The position numbers were made by a program, and so were the translations under genes. Shown piece by piece: positions 18,259-27,109 of a stretch of DNA of 46,182 nucleotides (positions within the stretch are counted from its first letter, which is position 1; every line of letters starts with the position of its first letter). Source of the stretch: Hyphomicrobium sp. (lineage in GTDB: Bacteria > Pseudomonadota > Alphaproteobacteria > Rhizobiales > Hyphomicrobiaceae); contig JANXVY010000011.1 of NCBI GenBank assembly GCA_025351425.1, positions 1 to 46,182 on the forward strand, read 5' to 3'. The notes beneath the pieces are model-generated. The model had not been told where the DNA came from, did not search any database, and saw only the letters and a program-made list of their open reading frames with translations.

Positions 18259-18295
18259 TCCGCAGGGGCATCAAGCTGGGCGGTTCAAACTTCTC

Positions 18296-18646
18296 TCAAG
18301 GTGTGGCCAAAAGCCAACCATCGAGGCAATGGGCACCTTGGGGGCTTTCTATCTCGACCACCCAGATATCGCTGTCAAAGCGTGCTTCTTTTTCAAGCGC
18401 TGCGTCCACATTCGCTTCGCTTTCGTTTGCGGTCTTGAGGAACGCAACCCAGCGCCGCTCGGCGTCGCCATCGTCGTGACCTGCTGGGGCTGGGCCAAAC
18501 AAGTGCGCGGTGCCGTCCAGCTTGTTGACCTTGATGAAGATGGCTCCAGCTTCGTCGTCGCCATGACGCACGACCGCGCCGGGAAGGCCGCGCACGGCGG
18601 CCGTCCGCAGGTAGGCTTTTACCCACATTTCGCTTTTCAGCCGCAT
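18296..18646 (-). CDS. DUF1491 family protein
   Basis: A 116-residue soluble protein matching DUF1491: the start MRLKSEMWVKAYLRTAAVRG, then GAIFIKVNKLDGTAHLFGP and IWVVEIESPQG. The family occurs in Alphaproteobacteria and its role is unknown. It is 15 bases downstream of the peptidoglycan-binding protein gene on the same strand, so the two probably share a transcript. ATG 18646 is preceded by GGAACAG. Confidence 0.85.
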   Translation of the reverse strand: MRLKSEMWVKAYLRTAAVRGLPGAVVRHGDDEAGAIFIKVNKLDGTAHLFGPAPAGHDDGDAERRWVAFLKTANESEANVDAALEKEARFDSDIWVVEIESPQGAHCLDGWLLATP

Positions 18647-18661
18647 ACTGTTCCAAGAAGT

Positions 18662-19288
18662 CTAGTGACGTCCGCTCTGGACTTGCCCTAGGGCTGCGAG
18701 CCTTGCAAGCCTCGAAACGAGCTGGGCTGAGATCCGGCCAGTCTCTGTAAGCGACTGATCATGCTCAAAACGGCGGATAGCGCGGACCGTCGCGTCGCCC
18801 ATAAAGCCATCGATCTTGATGGGGCCATAGCCCAGACCCGCCAGCGATTGCTGAGTGGTGCGAATGACCTGTTCGGCGTGCGGCCCGGTCTTGGTGCTGG
18901 CAGCGGCGGTGGTCGTGGTGGCAGAACCAAGGACGATCGAACCCAGCAAGTCTTGGTTTGGCTCGCCGGTCAACGGCAGGCCGTGATCGGATTCCCAGGC
19001 CATGATGGCAGCTCGCGTGATCAGACTTGCAACGCCGTCAGCCGTGCCGATACTGTAACCGTGGCTATCGAGCTCGCGCTGAATGGCCCGGGTGACTTCC
19101 GACGTATCGATTGGGCTTGCCGTCGTTAAAGGAGCGAGCGGACGCTGCCGCGTCTGGGCTTCAGGAGATGGACCAAGCTCCACGTAGGGCGTTCTCAACC
19201 CCGGCTGCAGATAGAGCATGTTGATCAACACGGCGCCACTCAAGGCCGCGAACGATGCCAACCCGAGTTGCAGCCGCAAGGGTGTCAT
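18662..19288 (-). CDS. Peptidoglycan-binding domain protein, membrane-anchored
   Basis: A 208-residue protein with an N-terminal membrane segment (LGLASFAALSGAVLIN) and two PG_binding_1-type units. The first is VTRAIQRELDSHGYSIGTAD ending near GLPLTGEPNQDLL; the second is QQSLAGLGYGPIKIDGFMG ending near ETGRISAQLV. Such units bind peptidoglycan in the periplasm. There is no attached enzyme domain. I start at MTPLRLQLGL (19288), which precedes the membrane segment directly; the longer open frame upstream overlaps sufE and is not protein-like. Upstream of DUF1491, divergent from sufE. Confidence 0.82.
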   Translation of the reverse strand: MTPLRLQLGLASFAALSGAVLINMLYLQPGLRTPYVELGPSPEAQTRQRPLAPLTTASPIDTSEVTRAIQRELDSHGYSIGTADGVASLITRAAIMAWESDHGLPLTGEPNQDLLGSIVLGSATTTTAAASTKTGPHAEQVIRTTQQSLAGLGYGPIKIDGFMGDATVRAIRRFEHDQSLTETGRISAQLVSRLARLAALGQVQSGRH

Positions 19289-19402
19289 GACACGGCCATT
19301 ACAAGACGTTGATACAATTGCATGGTCCGGACTATGCCGGGCCAGCGTAAAGATGTTGTAAACCATCGGCTGCACCGCATCCGGAAAGCTTTCAAACCGA
19401 CC

Positions 19403-19834
19403 ATGACACTCGCCCCTCCCACGACCGACATCGATGCCATCCAATCGGATTTCGAGATGCTTGACGATTGGGAGGACCGTTACCGCTACGTGATCGAGCT
19501 GGGGCGGCAATTGCCGCCGCTTCCGGCCGCCGCCAAAACCGACGCCAACAAGGTGCGCGGATGCGCCAGCCAGGTGTGGATCACCAGCCAGGCCGTGCCG
19601 GTTCCTGACGGAGTCCGGCTTTCGCTCGCGGGGGAAAGCGATAGCCACATAGTGCAGGGGCTGATCGCGATCCTGCTCGCGTTGACGAACAACAAGAGCC
19701 CGGCTGAAATCCTAGGACAGGACATCGAAGGACGGTTTGCTGCCCTCGGGCTCAAGGACCATCTCACGCCGCAGCGCTCGAATGGACTCGCCAGCATGGT
19801 CGCGCGCATCCGGGCTGACGCCCAGCGGGCTTGA
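19403..19834 (+). CDS. sufE: Cysteine desulfuration protein SufE
   Basis: The 143-residue product is SufE-like. It accepts sulfur from the cysteine desulfurase SufS and hands it on for iron-sulfur cluster assembly. The conserved IQSDFEMLDDWEDRYRYVIE, the active cysteine in KVRGCASQVW, and the C-terminal GLKDHLTPQRSNGL are all present. I take ATG 19403 (MTLAPPTTD); 27 extra upstream codons are not conserved. No other suf genes are in the window. It is convergent with the DUF6456 gene, with 15 bases between. Confidence 0.94.
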   Translation: MTLAPPTTDIDAIQSDFEMLDDWEDRYRYVIELGRQLPPLPAAAKTDANKVRGCASQVWITSQAVPVPDGVRLSLAGESDSHIVQGLIAILLALTNNKSPAEILGQDIEGRFAALGLKDHLTPQRSNGLASMVARIRADAQRA

Positions 19835-19849
19835 TGGTTGAAGCTGCGT

Positions 19850-21166
19850 TCAGGCCTGCTCCGTCTCGCCGCTGATTGAGGGGCGATAGCCGGCGACGCC
19901 CCAATGCCTGAGCCTGGCATTGTGGGGGGCTGCTTCCGCCTCGACGCCAGGCAACCCATAATGGCGAGCCAATTCCGACAGTGCCATCTGGAGCGCGACC
20001 TTGGCTGAGCGGGGCGGCCAGCATCGCGCGCGTTCGATCTGCTCCAAGCCTTGAAGGTGTCCGCAAACATCGATGAGGAGGCCTGCCGACATCGGTCCGA
20101 CGGCCGAAAGTGCTCGGCGCACCCGCTGCTGGGCTGCCGCTACGTTGTCGCGCACCTCGATACCAAGCCCGCTGCCGCCCCCGCTCGGTGCGCCGCCAAT
20201 CGCCGACCAGTTGACCGTGACGCGAGGGCCCATCTGAGCAAACCACAGATCGGATCTGAGTCGCTCGCCGGCATCGAACTGGACCGCGGTGATCAGGGGC
20301 TGGCCGGATTTGTCCTTGCGGCGGCGCAGCCACCCCAGCGGGCTTTCGGCCGCGTCGATCGAAGGGCCCGCCATCGCATCGGGGAGGTTGGCCTTGGCGT
20401 CCATGGGGATGATTCCTTCGCCTTGCGACCGCACTCTTCGTAGCAATAGCCGGCCGGACTGGGTCAACGCCCACTGGAGGCCGCTCTCATCACGTGCCGC
20501 AATCCACCCGCTATCGCGGGCTTCGGCGAAGACGGCGTAGGGAACGCTGGCGCCGTCGCGGACTGCGGCATCCGTTCCGGTCTTGAGGCGCAGTTCGCGT
20601 CGTCCATCCGCATTTATGAACAGTTCGGCGCAGCAGTCGCGCTTGGCGAGCTTGACGAGAAGCGAGAGTGGGGTACCGACAGGCGCGGGCTGGCGCTTAC
20701 GCGAAGGCAAGGCATTTGAAGTCATGTTTTGGCTCGCTTGCAACCGTTGAAAGACTTTCAGAAAACGTGGGTAGAGCAGCGCAGTGATGGCGCGGCTGAG
20801 CAACTCCAAGGTCAGGTCGAAACTGGGATTGTCGCGACGGTCTTCGATAACGTTGCAAGCATGAGCTACCGTCGTGCGATCACGCTCGAACAGCACGCCG
20901 ACATCGGCGTAGGTCAGCGAAAAGCTGGTGTGGGCCAGATACATGGCTGTCTGGCGAGCCAGCGCGATTGATGCCCGTCCTCGCTTGGGCAAGTGCAATT
21001 CTTCCAGGTGGACGCCGAACACGCACGCGACTGTGTGTTCGATAACGACACGAAAGCCACCCGTTTCGAGCGCTTGCAGGGCATGACTGTACGGCGGGCG
21101 GGACGACGGCTTTGGCTGCGATCCGGCCTGAGGATGCGGCTTCATCTGCAACATGCACTCGCTCAT
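19850..21166 (-). CDS. DnaA-domain-IV-like HTH protein fused to DUF6456
   Basis: The product (438 residues from ATG 21166) has two parts. Residues about 50-110 resemble domain IV of DnaA, the DnaA-box-binding helix-turn-helix: ARQTAMYLAHTSFSLTYADV and the signature-like ERDRTTVAHACNVIED. The C-terminal half matches DUF6456: ESPLGWLRRRKDKSGQPLI, AGERLRSDLWFAQ, and a final helical part with LLIDVCGHLQGLEQIERARC. There is no AAA+ ATPase domain, so it is not DnaA itself. It probably binds DNA. The start is uncertain: TTG 21223 and Met codons at 21154 and 21145 are also possible, and none has a strong ribosome site. Confidence 0.82.
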   Translation of the reverse strand: MSECMLQMKPHPQAGSQPKPSSRPPYSHALQALETGGFRVVIEHTVACVFGVHLEELHLPKRGRASIALARQTAMYLAHTSFSLTYADVGVLFERDRTTVAHACNVIEDRRDNPSFDLTLELLSRAITALLYPRFLKVFQRLQASQNMTSNALPSRKRQPAPVGTPLSLLVKLAKRDCCAELFINADGRRELRLKTGTDAAVRDGASVPYAVFAEARDSGWIAARDESGLQWALTQSGRLLLRRVRSQGEGIIPMDAKANLPDAMAGPSIDAAESPLGWLRRRKDKSGQPLITAVQFDAGERLRSDLWFAQMGPRVTVNWSAIGGAPSGGGSGLGIEVRDNVAAAQQRVRRALSAVGPMSAGLLIDVCGHLQGLEQIERARCWPPRSAKVALQMALSELARHYGLPGVEAEAAPHNARLRHWGVAGYRPSISGETEQA

Positions 21167-21381
21167 CTTGACACACGGATCTTCGGCGCTGTGGACGCCA
21201 TGCACAAAGTCATCCGTTTTCAAGCGGATACCCGAACGCTACCGCAGCCCGAGGGAGCGGGGATAAGTCTGATCTTTTTTGGAATAGGTCCTGATCCATA
21301 TTGTTGAATCATCCGACTTATCCCCCCAGACTTCGCTGTCCCTGAAACTCGCGTGGTCCTCGCACCTCAGGAGACCACAGG

Positions 21382-21714
21382 TTGACCCGTTTCCATTCCC
21401 AATCACTCGTTGCCGCCACCCTTGCGCAAACGCGCGCACGCGAACTCGCCAGCCTGCTGCCGCTGTGGCCGCATGAATTGGCTGACGAAACCCCGGCTGG
21501 AATTCAAAAGCGCCTTGCCTTGCTACGAAGGTCGCTACGGGCTGAACGAAGCCGGGGGTTAGCCGGGCATTGGACGTATGACCTTGCGCGCCATTCCGCG
21601 CTGCTGCGTTGCTATCGTCGCGAGGTGGCAGCGTTGGTTGCACTGGGGGCGAAGACCGTCAAGACAGGTCAGGAAGCGACGTCGGGGCGCGAACGCCGCG
21701 TGGCAGAAAGCTGA
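21382..21714 (+). CDS. Conserved hypothetical protein (Rhizobiales type)
   Basis: A 110-residue Arg/Leu-rich soluble protein: LASLLPLWPHELADETPAG, then KRLALLRRSLRAERSRGLAG and HWTYDLARHSALLRCYRREV. I recognise this as a recurring short protein next to mucR in Rhizobiales but know no function. It starts at TTG 21382 with CAGGAG eight bases upstream. Its stop codon (21712-21714) abuts the stop codon of the convergent mucR with no gap, giving TGATCA. Confidence 0.7.
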   Translation: MTRFHSQSLVAATLAQTRARELASLLPLWPHELADETPAGIQKRLALLRRSLRAERSRGLAGHWTYDLARHSALLRCYRREVAALVALGAKTVKTGQEATSGRERRVAES

Positions 21715-22128
21715 TCACTTGTCCCGCTTGATGCCGAGTCCCATTTTTTTGGCGAGATCCGAGCGAGATCGAGCGTAATTAGCCGCGACCATGGGATAGT
21801 CCGCCGGCAAATTCCACTTCGCCCGGTATTGCTCGGGAGACAAATTGTAGTGGGTTCGCAGATGCCGCTTCAGCGACTTGAACTGCTTGTTATCTTCCAA
21901 GCAGACAAGATAGTCCGGAGTAATGGACTTTGCGACATCCTTGGCGGAAAGCTTCGTCCTGGCGTCGTCGCGTTCGGTTTCTGGGGAGAGGCTCAAGCGA
22001 GCCAGCGCCGCATGAGTTTGCGCGATCAGGCTTGGAATATCGTGGGCGCCCAACGAGTTGTGACTAACGAATGCTGCCACAATTCGCGTGGTCATTTCGA
22101 TCAGGCCATTCTGCAATGGGGTCTCCAA
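21715..22128 (-). CDS. mucR: MucR/Ros family zinc-finger regulator
   Basis: A 137-residue transcription factor of the MucR/Ros family, which in Rhizobiales represses exopolysaccharide, motility and cell-cycle-linked genes. The N-terminal helical part (TRIVAAFVSHNSLGAHDIP) serves oligomerisation in the family. The DNA-binding zinc-finger part is YLVCLEDNKQFKSLKRHLRT, followed by NLSPEQYRAKW and LPADYPMVAANYA. The finger has Cys-Asp in place of the Cys-Cys of Ros, a variant known in rhizobial homologues. It starts at TTG 22128, with AGGAG seven bases upstream. Confidence 0.93.
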   Translation of the reverse strand: METPLQNGLIEMTTRIVAAFVSHNSLGAHDIPSLIAQTHAALARLSLSPETERDDARTKLSAKDVAKSITPDYLVCLEDNKQFKSLKRHLRTHYNLSPEQYRAKWNLPADYPMVAANYARSRSDLAKKMGLGIKRDK

Positions 22129-22493
22129 GTTATTACTCCTGAACGTTCATGGGCGATCGCCCTGAGTCTTTCCTGCGTTGATCTTGCGTGCCCCGAGGAA
22201 CAGCGGATGTTGCTTCGCGTTGAGCTGGCAGTTCGACGCCAATACTAGGAAACTCCAAAACTTTGACTGAATAACGCCGTTGACCTTGTCAATGTCCGAT
22301 GCTGGCCATAGTGAAGAGGCAGCTTGGCGGCGCGGCTCCATCGTTCGCGTTTTCGGGCTGAAGCCGTTCCCGCGATGATTGTAGCGCGCGACGGGCCTGG
22401 TAGCGCAATTTCCCAGCCGGCATTTGAGACAATCGCTACGCGTCCCGGCGTCCGCCGGCACATGCTTTTCCTGCCAGCACACTTGAGGTTTAT
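22129..22493. other. Intergenic region between divergent mucR and S9 peptidase
   Basis: 365 bases holding the promoters of two divergent genes. The ribosome site of mucR (AGGAG on the minus strand) is at its left end. Open frames across it on the minus strand read Arg/Cys-rich nonsense and lack a ribosome site. MucR proteins commonly repress their own promoter, but I could not point to a specific operator. Nothing else was recognised. Confidence 0.5.
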
Positions 22494-24626
22494 ATGGCTG
22501 TAGAATCGAAAACTGCTCCCGCAACCGCCCCGATCGCTGACGTGAGACCAAACCTGTCGACGCATCACGGCGTGACGATCGTCGACGACTATTCCTGGCT
22601 GCGCGCGAACAATTGGCAGGAGGTGATGCGCGATCCCGCTAAGCTCGCGTCCGATATCCGAACTTACCTCGAAGCCGAGAACGCTTATACAGAGGCAGCT
22701 CTTGCGGATGTAGGCCCACTGCGCGAGGCGCTATTTGCCGAAATGAAGGCTCGCCTCAAACAAGACGACAGCAGCGTCCCGAGCCCGGATGGGCCGTTCA
22801 ACTACTACTCGAGCTATGAGACCGGCGGGCAATATCCGCGGCTGTGCCGCAGACCGCGGGGGGGCGACCAGGGCGAAACGATCCTGCTCAACGGAAATAC
22901 AGAAGCCCAGGGCAAAGCCTACTGGCAGCTCGGCGCGACTACGCATAGCCCCGACCATACGATCCTCGCCTTTGGGGTCGACGACAAAGGCTCGGAATTG
23001 TCAACAATCCGGTTTCGCGATCTTGCAAGCGGAGCCGATCTTGCCGACGTGATCCCCGATACGCGCGGCGGCATCGTCTGGGCTGCCGACAGCCGCACGC
23101 TGTTTTACGTGCGCATCGATGAGAACCATCGGCCGCAATCGGTCTGGCGGCATGTGCTTGGTACGCCGGTCGATAGCGACGTGCTCGTCTACGAAGAGCA
23201 CGATGCCGGCTTTTTCGTCGCGATCGGGGGAATGCAATCGCAGAAGTTCATTTCGATCATCGTGCACGATCATCAGACAAGCGAAATTCATCTGATCGAG
23301 ACGGCCAATCCCACGGCCCCGCCGATGCTGATTGCCGCGCGAGAGCCTGGTCACGAATACGGCCTCGAGCACTCGGTAACGCAGGCCGGTGACCGCTTCC
23401 TCATCCTGACCAATCGGGAGGGGGCCGAAGATTTCAAGATCTGCGAGGCCCCAATGTCTGCGCCCGGACTTGCCCACTGGCGCGAAGTCGTGCCGCACAA
23501 GACGGGACGCCTCATTCTCGATACGGCCGTGTTCAAGGATTTCATGGCGCGACTGGAGCGCGAGGACGGGCTGCCGCGCATCGTCATTACGTCGTTTGCA
23601 ACTGGCGAGGAACACGCGATTGCGTTCGATGAAGAAGCGTATTCGCTGGGGATGGATGCGGGCTACGAGTTCGAAACCTCGCTGCTCCGGTTCACCTATT
23701 CGTCGATGACGACGCCTGCGGAAACCTACGACTACGATATGGCGACTCGCATGCGAACTTTACGCAAGCGCCAGGAAATTCCCAGCGGGCACAACCCGTC
23801 CGACTACGTAACGCGCAGGGTGCTTGCGCCCGCAAAGGACGGAGAATTGGTGCCAGTATCGCTGTTGTACCGGCGCGACACGCCGGTTGACGGATCGGCG
23901 CCGCTTTTTCTTTACGGCTATGGAGCGTACGGCATTTCAATCCCTGCCTCGTTTGCGACCGCGCGACTGTCGCTGGTCGATCGCGGGCTGATATTTGCCG
24001 TCGCGCACATTCGCGGCGGTAAAGACAAGGGCTATCGCTGGTATCGCGACGGGAAGATGGAGCGCAAGGTCAACACATTCACCGACTTCATCGCGGCTGG
24101 CGAGCATCTGGTCGCGCAAGGATACACGCGGCGCGGCGCTATCGTTGCCAACGGCGGCTCGGCCGGCGGCATGCTGATGGGAGCGGTCGCCAACATGGCG
24201 CCGGACCTGTTCCTTGGGATTATCGCGGATGTTCCGTTCGTCGACGTGCTGAACACGATGCTCGACGCCAGCTTGCCACTCACGCCGCCTGAATATCCAG
24301 AATGGGGCAACCCCCAGGAGAACGCGGACGCGTTTGCTGCAATCAGGAGCTATAGCCCATACGACAACGTCGAACGCAAAACGTATCCGCACATTTTCGC
24401 TTATGGCGGCTTGACCGACCCGCGCGTCACCTATTGGGAACCGGCAAAGTGGATAGCGAAACTGCGGGCCAAGGCCACCGGCGATCATCTCATCCTGCTC
24501 AAGACCAACATGGCGGCGGGCCACGGCGGCGCTTCCGGGCGGTATGAATCGCTCAAGGAAGTAGCGCTCGACTACGCCTTCGCGCTGAAGGTCACGGGGC
24601 GCACGCAACTCACGGTCAAGACGTAG
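22494..24626 (+). CDS. Oligopeptidase B-type serine peptidase (S9A)
   Basis: A 710-residue prolyl-oligopeptidase-family enzyme: an N-terminal beta-propeller (about residues 15-430) covering a C-terminal alpha/beta hydrolase. The catalytic triad can be placed at Ser556 in NGGSAGGMLMG, Asp642 in LTDPRVTYWEP, and His677 in AAGHGGASGRY. YGYGAYGIS and HIRGGKDKGYRWY also match oligopeptidase B, which cleaves short peptides, usually after basic residues, in the cytoplasm or periplasm. No signal peptide is evident. ATG 22494 fits the family N-terminus. It stands alone, divergent from mucR and convergent with DUF2076. Confidence 0.92.
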   Translation: MAVESKTAPATAPIADVRPNLSTHHGVTIVDDYSWLRANNWQEVMRDPAKLASDIRTYLEAENAYTEAALADVGPLREALFAEMKARLKQDDSSVPSPDGPFNYYSSYETGGQYPRLCRRPRGGDQGETILLNGNTEAQGKAYWQLGATTHSPDHTILAFGVDDKGSELSTIRFRDLASGADLADVIPDTRGGIVWAADSRTLFYVRIDENHRPQSVWRHVLGTPVDSDVLVYEEHDAGFFVAIGGMQSQKFISIIVHDHQTSEIHLIETANPTAPPMLIAAREPGHEYGLEHSVTQAGDRFLILTNREGAEDFKICEAPMSAPGLAHWREVVPHKTGRLILDTAVFKDFMARLEREDGLPRIVITSFATGEEHAIAFDEEAYSLGMDAGYEFETSLLRFTYSSMTTPAETYDYDMATRMRTLRKRQEIPSGHNPSDYVTRRVLAPAKDGELVPVSLLYRRDTPVDGSAPLFLYGYGAYGISIPASFATARLSLVDRGLIFAVAHIRGGKDKGYRWYRDGKMERKVNTFTDFIAAGEHLVAQGYTRRGAIVANGGSAGGMLMGAVANMAPDLFLGIIADVPFVDVLNTMLDASLPLTPPEYPEWGNPQENADAFAAIRSYSPYDNVERKTYPHIFAYGGLTDPRVTYWEPAKWIAKLRAKATGDHLILLKTNMAAGHGGASGRYESLKEVALDYAFALKVTGRTQLTVKT

Positions 24627-24630
24627 GGCC

Positions 24631-24672
24631 TTAAAAATGCAAAAGGGGCAGCGCCTGTAACGGCGCCGCCCC
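24631..24672 (-). terminator. Intrinsic terminator of the DUF2076 gene
   Basis: Inverted repeat GGGGCaGCGCC (24645-24655) and GGCGCcGCCCC (24662-24672) with loop TGTAAC, eleven positions with one mismatch. Read on the minus strand it is followed by TTTT, GCA and TTTTT, a typical intrinsic terminator just after the DUF2076 stop. On the plus strand no T-run follows, so it should serve the S9 peptidase gene less well. Confidence 0.75.
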
Positions 24673-24695
24673 CGATTGTTCAAGGCGCTTTTCGA

Positions 24696-25385
24696 TCACG
24701 TATCGATGTCATCGAAGCTGCCGCCGTCGCTCTGCGACGAGGTATCTTCTTCGTAAGTTGCGTCCTGCAACTCGTCCTGGGTGGTGTCGGCATCGGCCAG
24801 GACGCCACTGTTGTCCGTCGCGTGCGTGGCCGCGTGGGCCTCATGCCCGCCGCCAAACAGGCCACTCAGGCTGTTGGCCACCATCATGCCACCAGCTACG
24901 CCGGCCGCCGTCTGCAAGGCCGAGCGAAAAAAGCCGCCGCCCGCGGGAGCCTGTTGGTATTGCGGCGCCGGTGCGCCACCGCCGAACATTCCGCTACGCT
25001 GAGGTGCGGGCTGTTGATAGGCCGTGGGCTGGGCCACCTGTTGCCACGGCGAGGCCGCCGGGGCGGCAACCGGAGGAACCGAGCCGCGATTGGCTGCGGG
25101 AATGCGGCCGCCTAGAAAACTGCCTCCGCTCGAGGTAGAATTGGGGGTTGCGGCGTTGGTCTGCATCTGAGCGATCTGGTCCTCCAGATCGCGGATGCGG
25201 GCTTCCTGCTCGTTCATCTGATGCTCGTACACCAGGGCCGTCTGAACCAGCATATATCCCGCGTCGGGCATCGCCCGCAGGCTATCGGTGATCAGGCGAT
25301 CGGCCTGGGCGTCTTTGGCAACGCGTCCCTGGGACGATAGACGCTGGAACAGGTCCTGGATCATGCGTTGTTCGTCGGGTGTCAT
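24696..25385 (-). CDS. DUF2076 family protein
   Basis: A 229-residue protein matching DUF2076: the start MTPDEQRMIQDLFQRLSSQG, a conserved helical region with QADRLITDSLRAMPDAGYML and QMNEQEARIRDLEDQIA (a short coiled coil), then a Pro/Gln/Gly-rich low-complexity part, a Gly/Ala-rich segment (GVAGGMMVANSLSGLFGGG), and an acidic tail. The family is found in proteobacteria and its function is unknown. I start at the internal Met because the conserved region begins there. It is downstream of mltG on the same strand with a 153-base gap and ends at a good terminator. Confidence 0.85.
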   Translation of the reverse strand: MTPDEQRMIQDLFQRLSSQGRVAKDAQADRLITDSLRAMPDAGYMLVQTALVYEHQMNEQEARIRDLEDQIAQMQTNAATPNSTSSGGSFLGGRIPAANRGSVPPVAAPAASPWQQVAQPTAYQQPAPQRSGMFGGGAPAPQYQQAPAGGGFFRSALQTAAGVAGGMMVANSLSGLFGGGHEAHAATHATDNSGVLADADTTQDELQDATYEEDTSSQSDGGSFDDIDT

Positions 25386-25538
25386 GGATGCCTCCGCTGG
25401 GGGGTCAGACTTGCTCGCAATATATGGTGTCGCGCCCATACCGGCGGCAAGGGGGCGTTGGATTACGTCTTAGACATGTGGGCGGCACGCGCTTACAGAA
25501 TGGCAGTCACTCGACCCAAGCGGTAAGACAAGGTGATG

Positions 25539-26930
25539 TCAACGCTTGGGTTTGCGCACCGGCAAGGGGACGCTGGCGGCGTTAGTCTGGGCGGGTGCGG
25601 CTGCCGTATCGGGCTGTTCGGCGGCGGGATCGACTGAGGCCTCGACGGGGAGCGCATCCTGGAGCTTCGTGCCCGCGGGAACGGGCTTGACGCCATTGAT
25701 CTTGGTCGGCTGCACGGGTGCGGAAGCTGCCGCTGCGTGAGCCTCCTTGGCGGCCTTCGCTTCCTTTTCGACTCGCCGCCAATTGGCGACTGCCGCGTTG
25801 TGGTCCTTCAGATTTTCCGAAAACGCATGCCCTCCCGTACCGTCTGCCACGAAATAAAGATCGTTGGTCTGCGCCGGGTTCAGCGTAGCTTCGATTGCGA
25901 GCCGGCCAGGGTTGGCAATCGGCGTCGGGGGAAGTCCGTCGATCTGATACGTATTGTAGGCTGTCTTCTGGTCGATATCGGAGCGGGTAATGGGGCGGCC
26001 CAAGGGCCCCTGGCCTCCCGCTATCCCGTAAATGATCGTCGGGTCTGACTGGAGCCGCATATTCTTGCGCAAGCGATTGACGAACACGGCTGCAACGCGG
26101 TCTCGCTCGTCAGATTTGCCCGTTTCCTTCTCGACGATCGACGCCATAGTGACCGCTTGCTGCATCGTTTGGAACGGCACGGTCGCTGCGCGCTTTTCCC
26201 AGGCGGAGGTGATCAATTTCTGCTGCTCGACCTGCATCCGCTCGATCATTTCCTGACGCGAGGTTCCACGCGTAAACACGTAAGTGTCGGGCAGCAGTGA
26301 GCCCTCGGCCGGGATCTGGGTGATTTCACCTGAAAAACTATCGGCAGCCTTGAGGCGCTCGACGATCTGCTGGCTGGTCAAGCCTTCCGGGATCGTGATC
26401 TTGGCGGAGGCCGTCTTGCCTTCTGTCAAGATGTCGACCACTTCGTGCATGCTGACGTTCTTCTTGAATTCGTAGGAACCGGCCTTCAATTCGCCCGCCT
26501 TGCGCGTGCCGAGTGCGGTATTCAGCAGCTGGCCGACTGTAAACGCCCAGCGGCTATAGATGATGCCATCCTTTTCGAGGCGGGATGAAATATCAAGCCG
26601 GCCTTCGCCCTTGGGGACGACGAATGATTTGGCCGTATCGAGCGGACCCGGAGCTTCGAACTGGGCGTGGATGAGGAAGACCAGACCGCCCATCAGCACC
26701 GTCACCATCATCACCATGGTAACGACCGAACTTAGGGCGCGCACCCAACGCGACTCAGCGCGATGCTCGCGCACTTTCCGGCCCGCAAGGCGCTGAGGCG
26801 GACGCTTAGGCTCCAGAGCCACGGCCGGACTGGTCGGTGGCGCGGTTTTGGAAGATCTTGCCGACTTCGCGCCAGACTGTTTGCCTTTGCCGGCATTGGA
26901 CTTGGCGCCGGGATTGGTATCAGCAGCCAT
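25539..26930 (-). CDS. mltG: Endolytic transglycosylase MltG
   Basis: A 463-residue YceG/MltG-family protein that cuts nascent glycan strands in the inner membrane and so helps end peptidoglycan synthesis. It has a Lys/Arg/Ala-rich cytoplasmic head (about 65 residues), one membrane helix (residues about 66-88), a LysM-like part, and the catalytic domain with IVEKET (residues 265-270), VFVNRLRKNMRLQSDPT and LPPTPIANPG. The C-terminal 70 residues are Pro/Ala-rich. It follows fabF on the same strand, the standard order in Alphaproteobacteria, with 179 bases between. Confidence 0.95.
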   Translation of the reverse strand: MAADTNPGAKSNAGKGKQSGAKSARSSKTAPPTSPAVALEPKRPPQRLAGRKVREHRAESRWVRALSSVVTMVMMVTVLMGGLVFLIHAQFEAPGPLDTAKSFVVPKGEGRLDISSRLEKDGIIYSRWAFTVGQLLNTALGTRKAGELKAGSYEFKKNVSMHEVVDILTEGKTASAKITIPEGLTSQQIVERLKAADSFSGEITQIPAEGSLLPDTYVFTRGTSRQEMIERMQVEQQKLITSAWEKRAATVPFQTMQQAVTMASIVEKETGKSDERDRVAAVFVNRLRKNMRLQSDPTIIYGIAGGQGPLGRPITRSDIDQKTAYNTYQIDGLPPTPIANPGRLAIEATLNPAQTNDLYFVADGTGGHAFSENLKDHNAAVANWRRVEKEAKAAKEAHAAAASAPVQPTKINGVKPVPAGTKLQDALPVEASVDPAAEQPDTAAAPAQTNAASVPLPVRKPKR

Positions 26931-27109
26931 TGGTCAATAACCCATCCGTTCCTGCCACCGTTGCCGGGGCTCTATGAAACTGAGAGCCTACCGAAAAATA
27001 TGGCGAAAGGGCGTTTTGCGCGGAACACCTAATGGCGCACAGCTTGGTGCCTGTGTGCCCGATTCGGGATGGCATTGCAGCCAAATGGCGCAAACTAGTT
27101 AAATCGCCG

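Noticed and set aside
22147-22551. 134-residue minus-strand ORF between mucR and the S9 peptidase gene
   Set aside because: Runs into the peptidase start and has no family-like motif.
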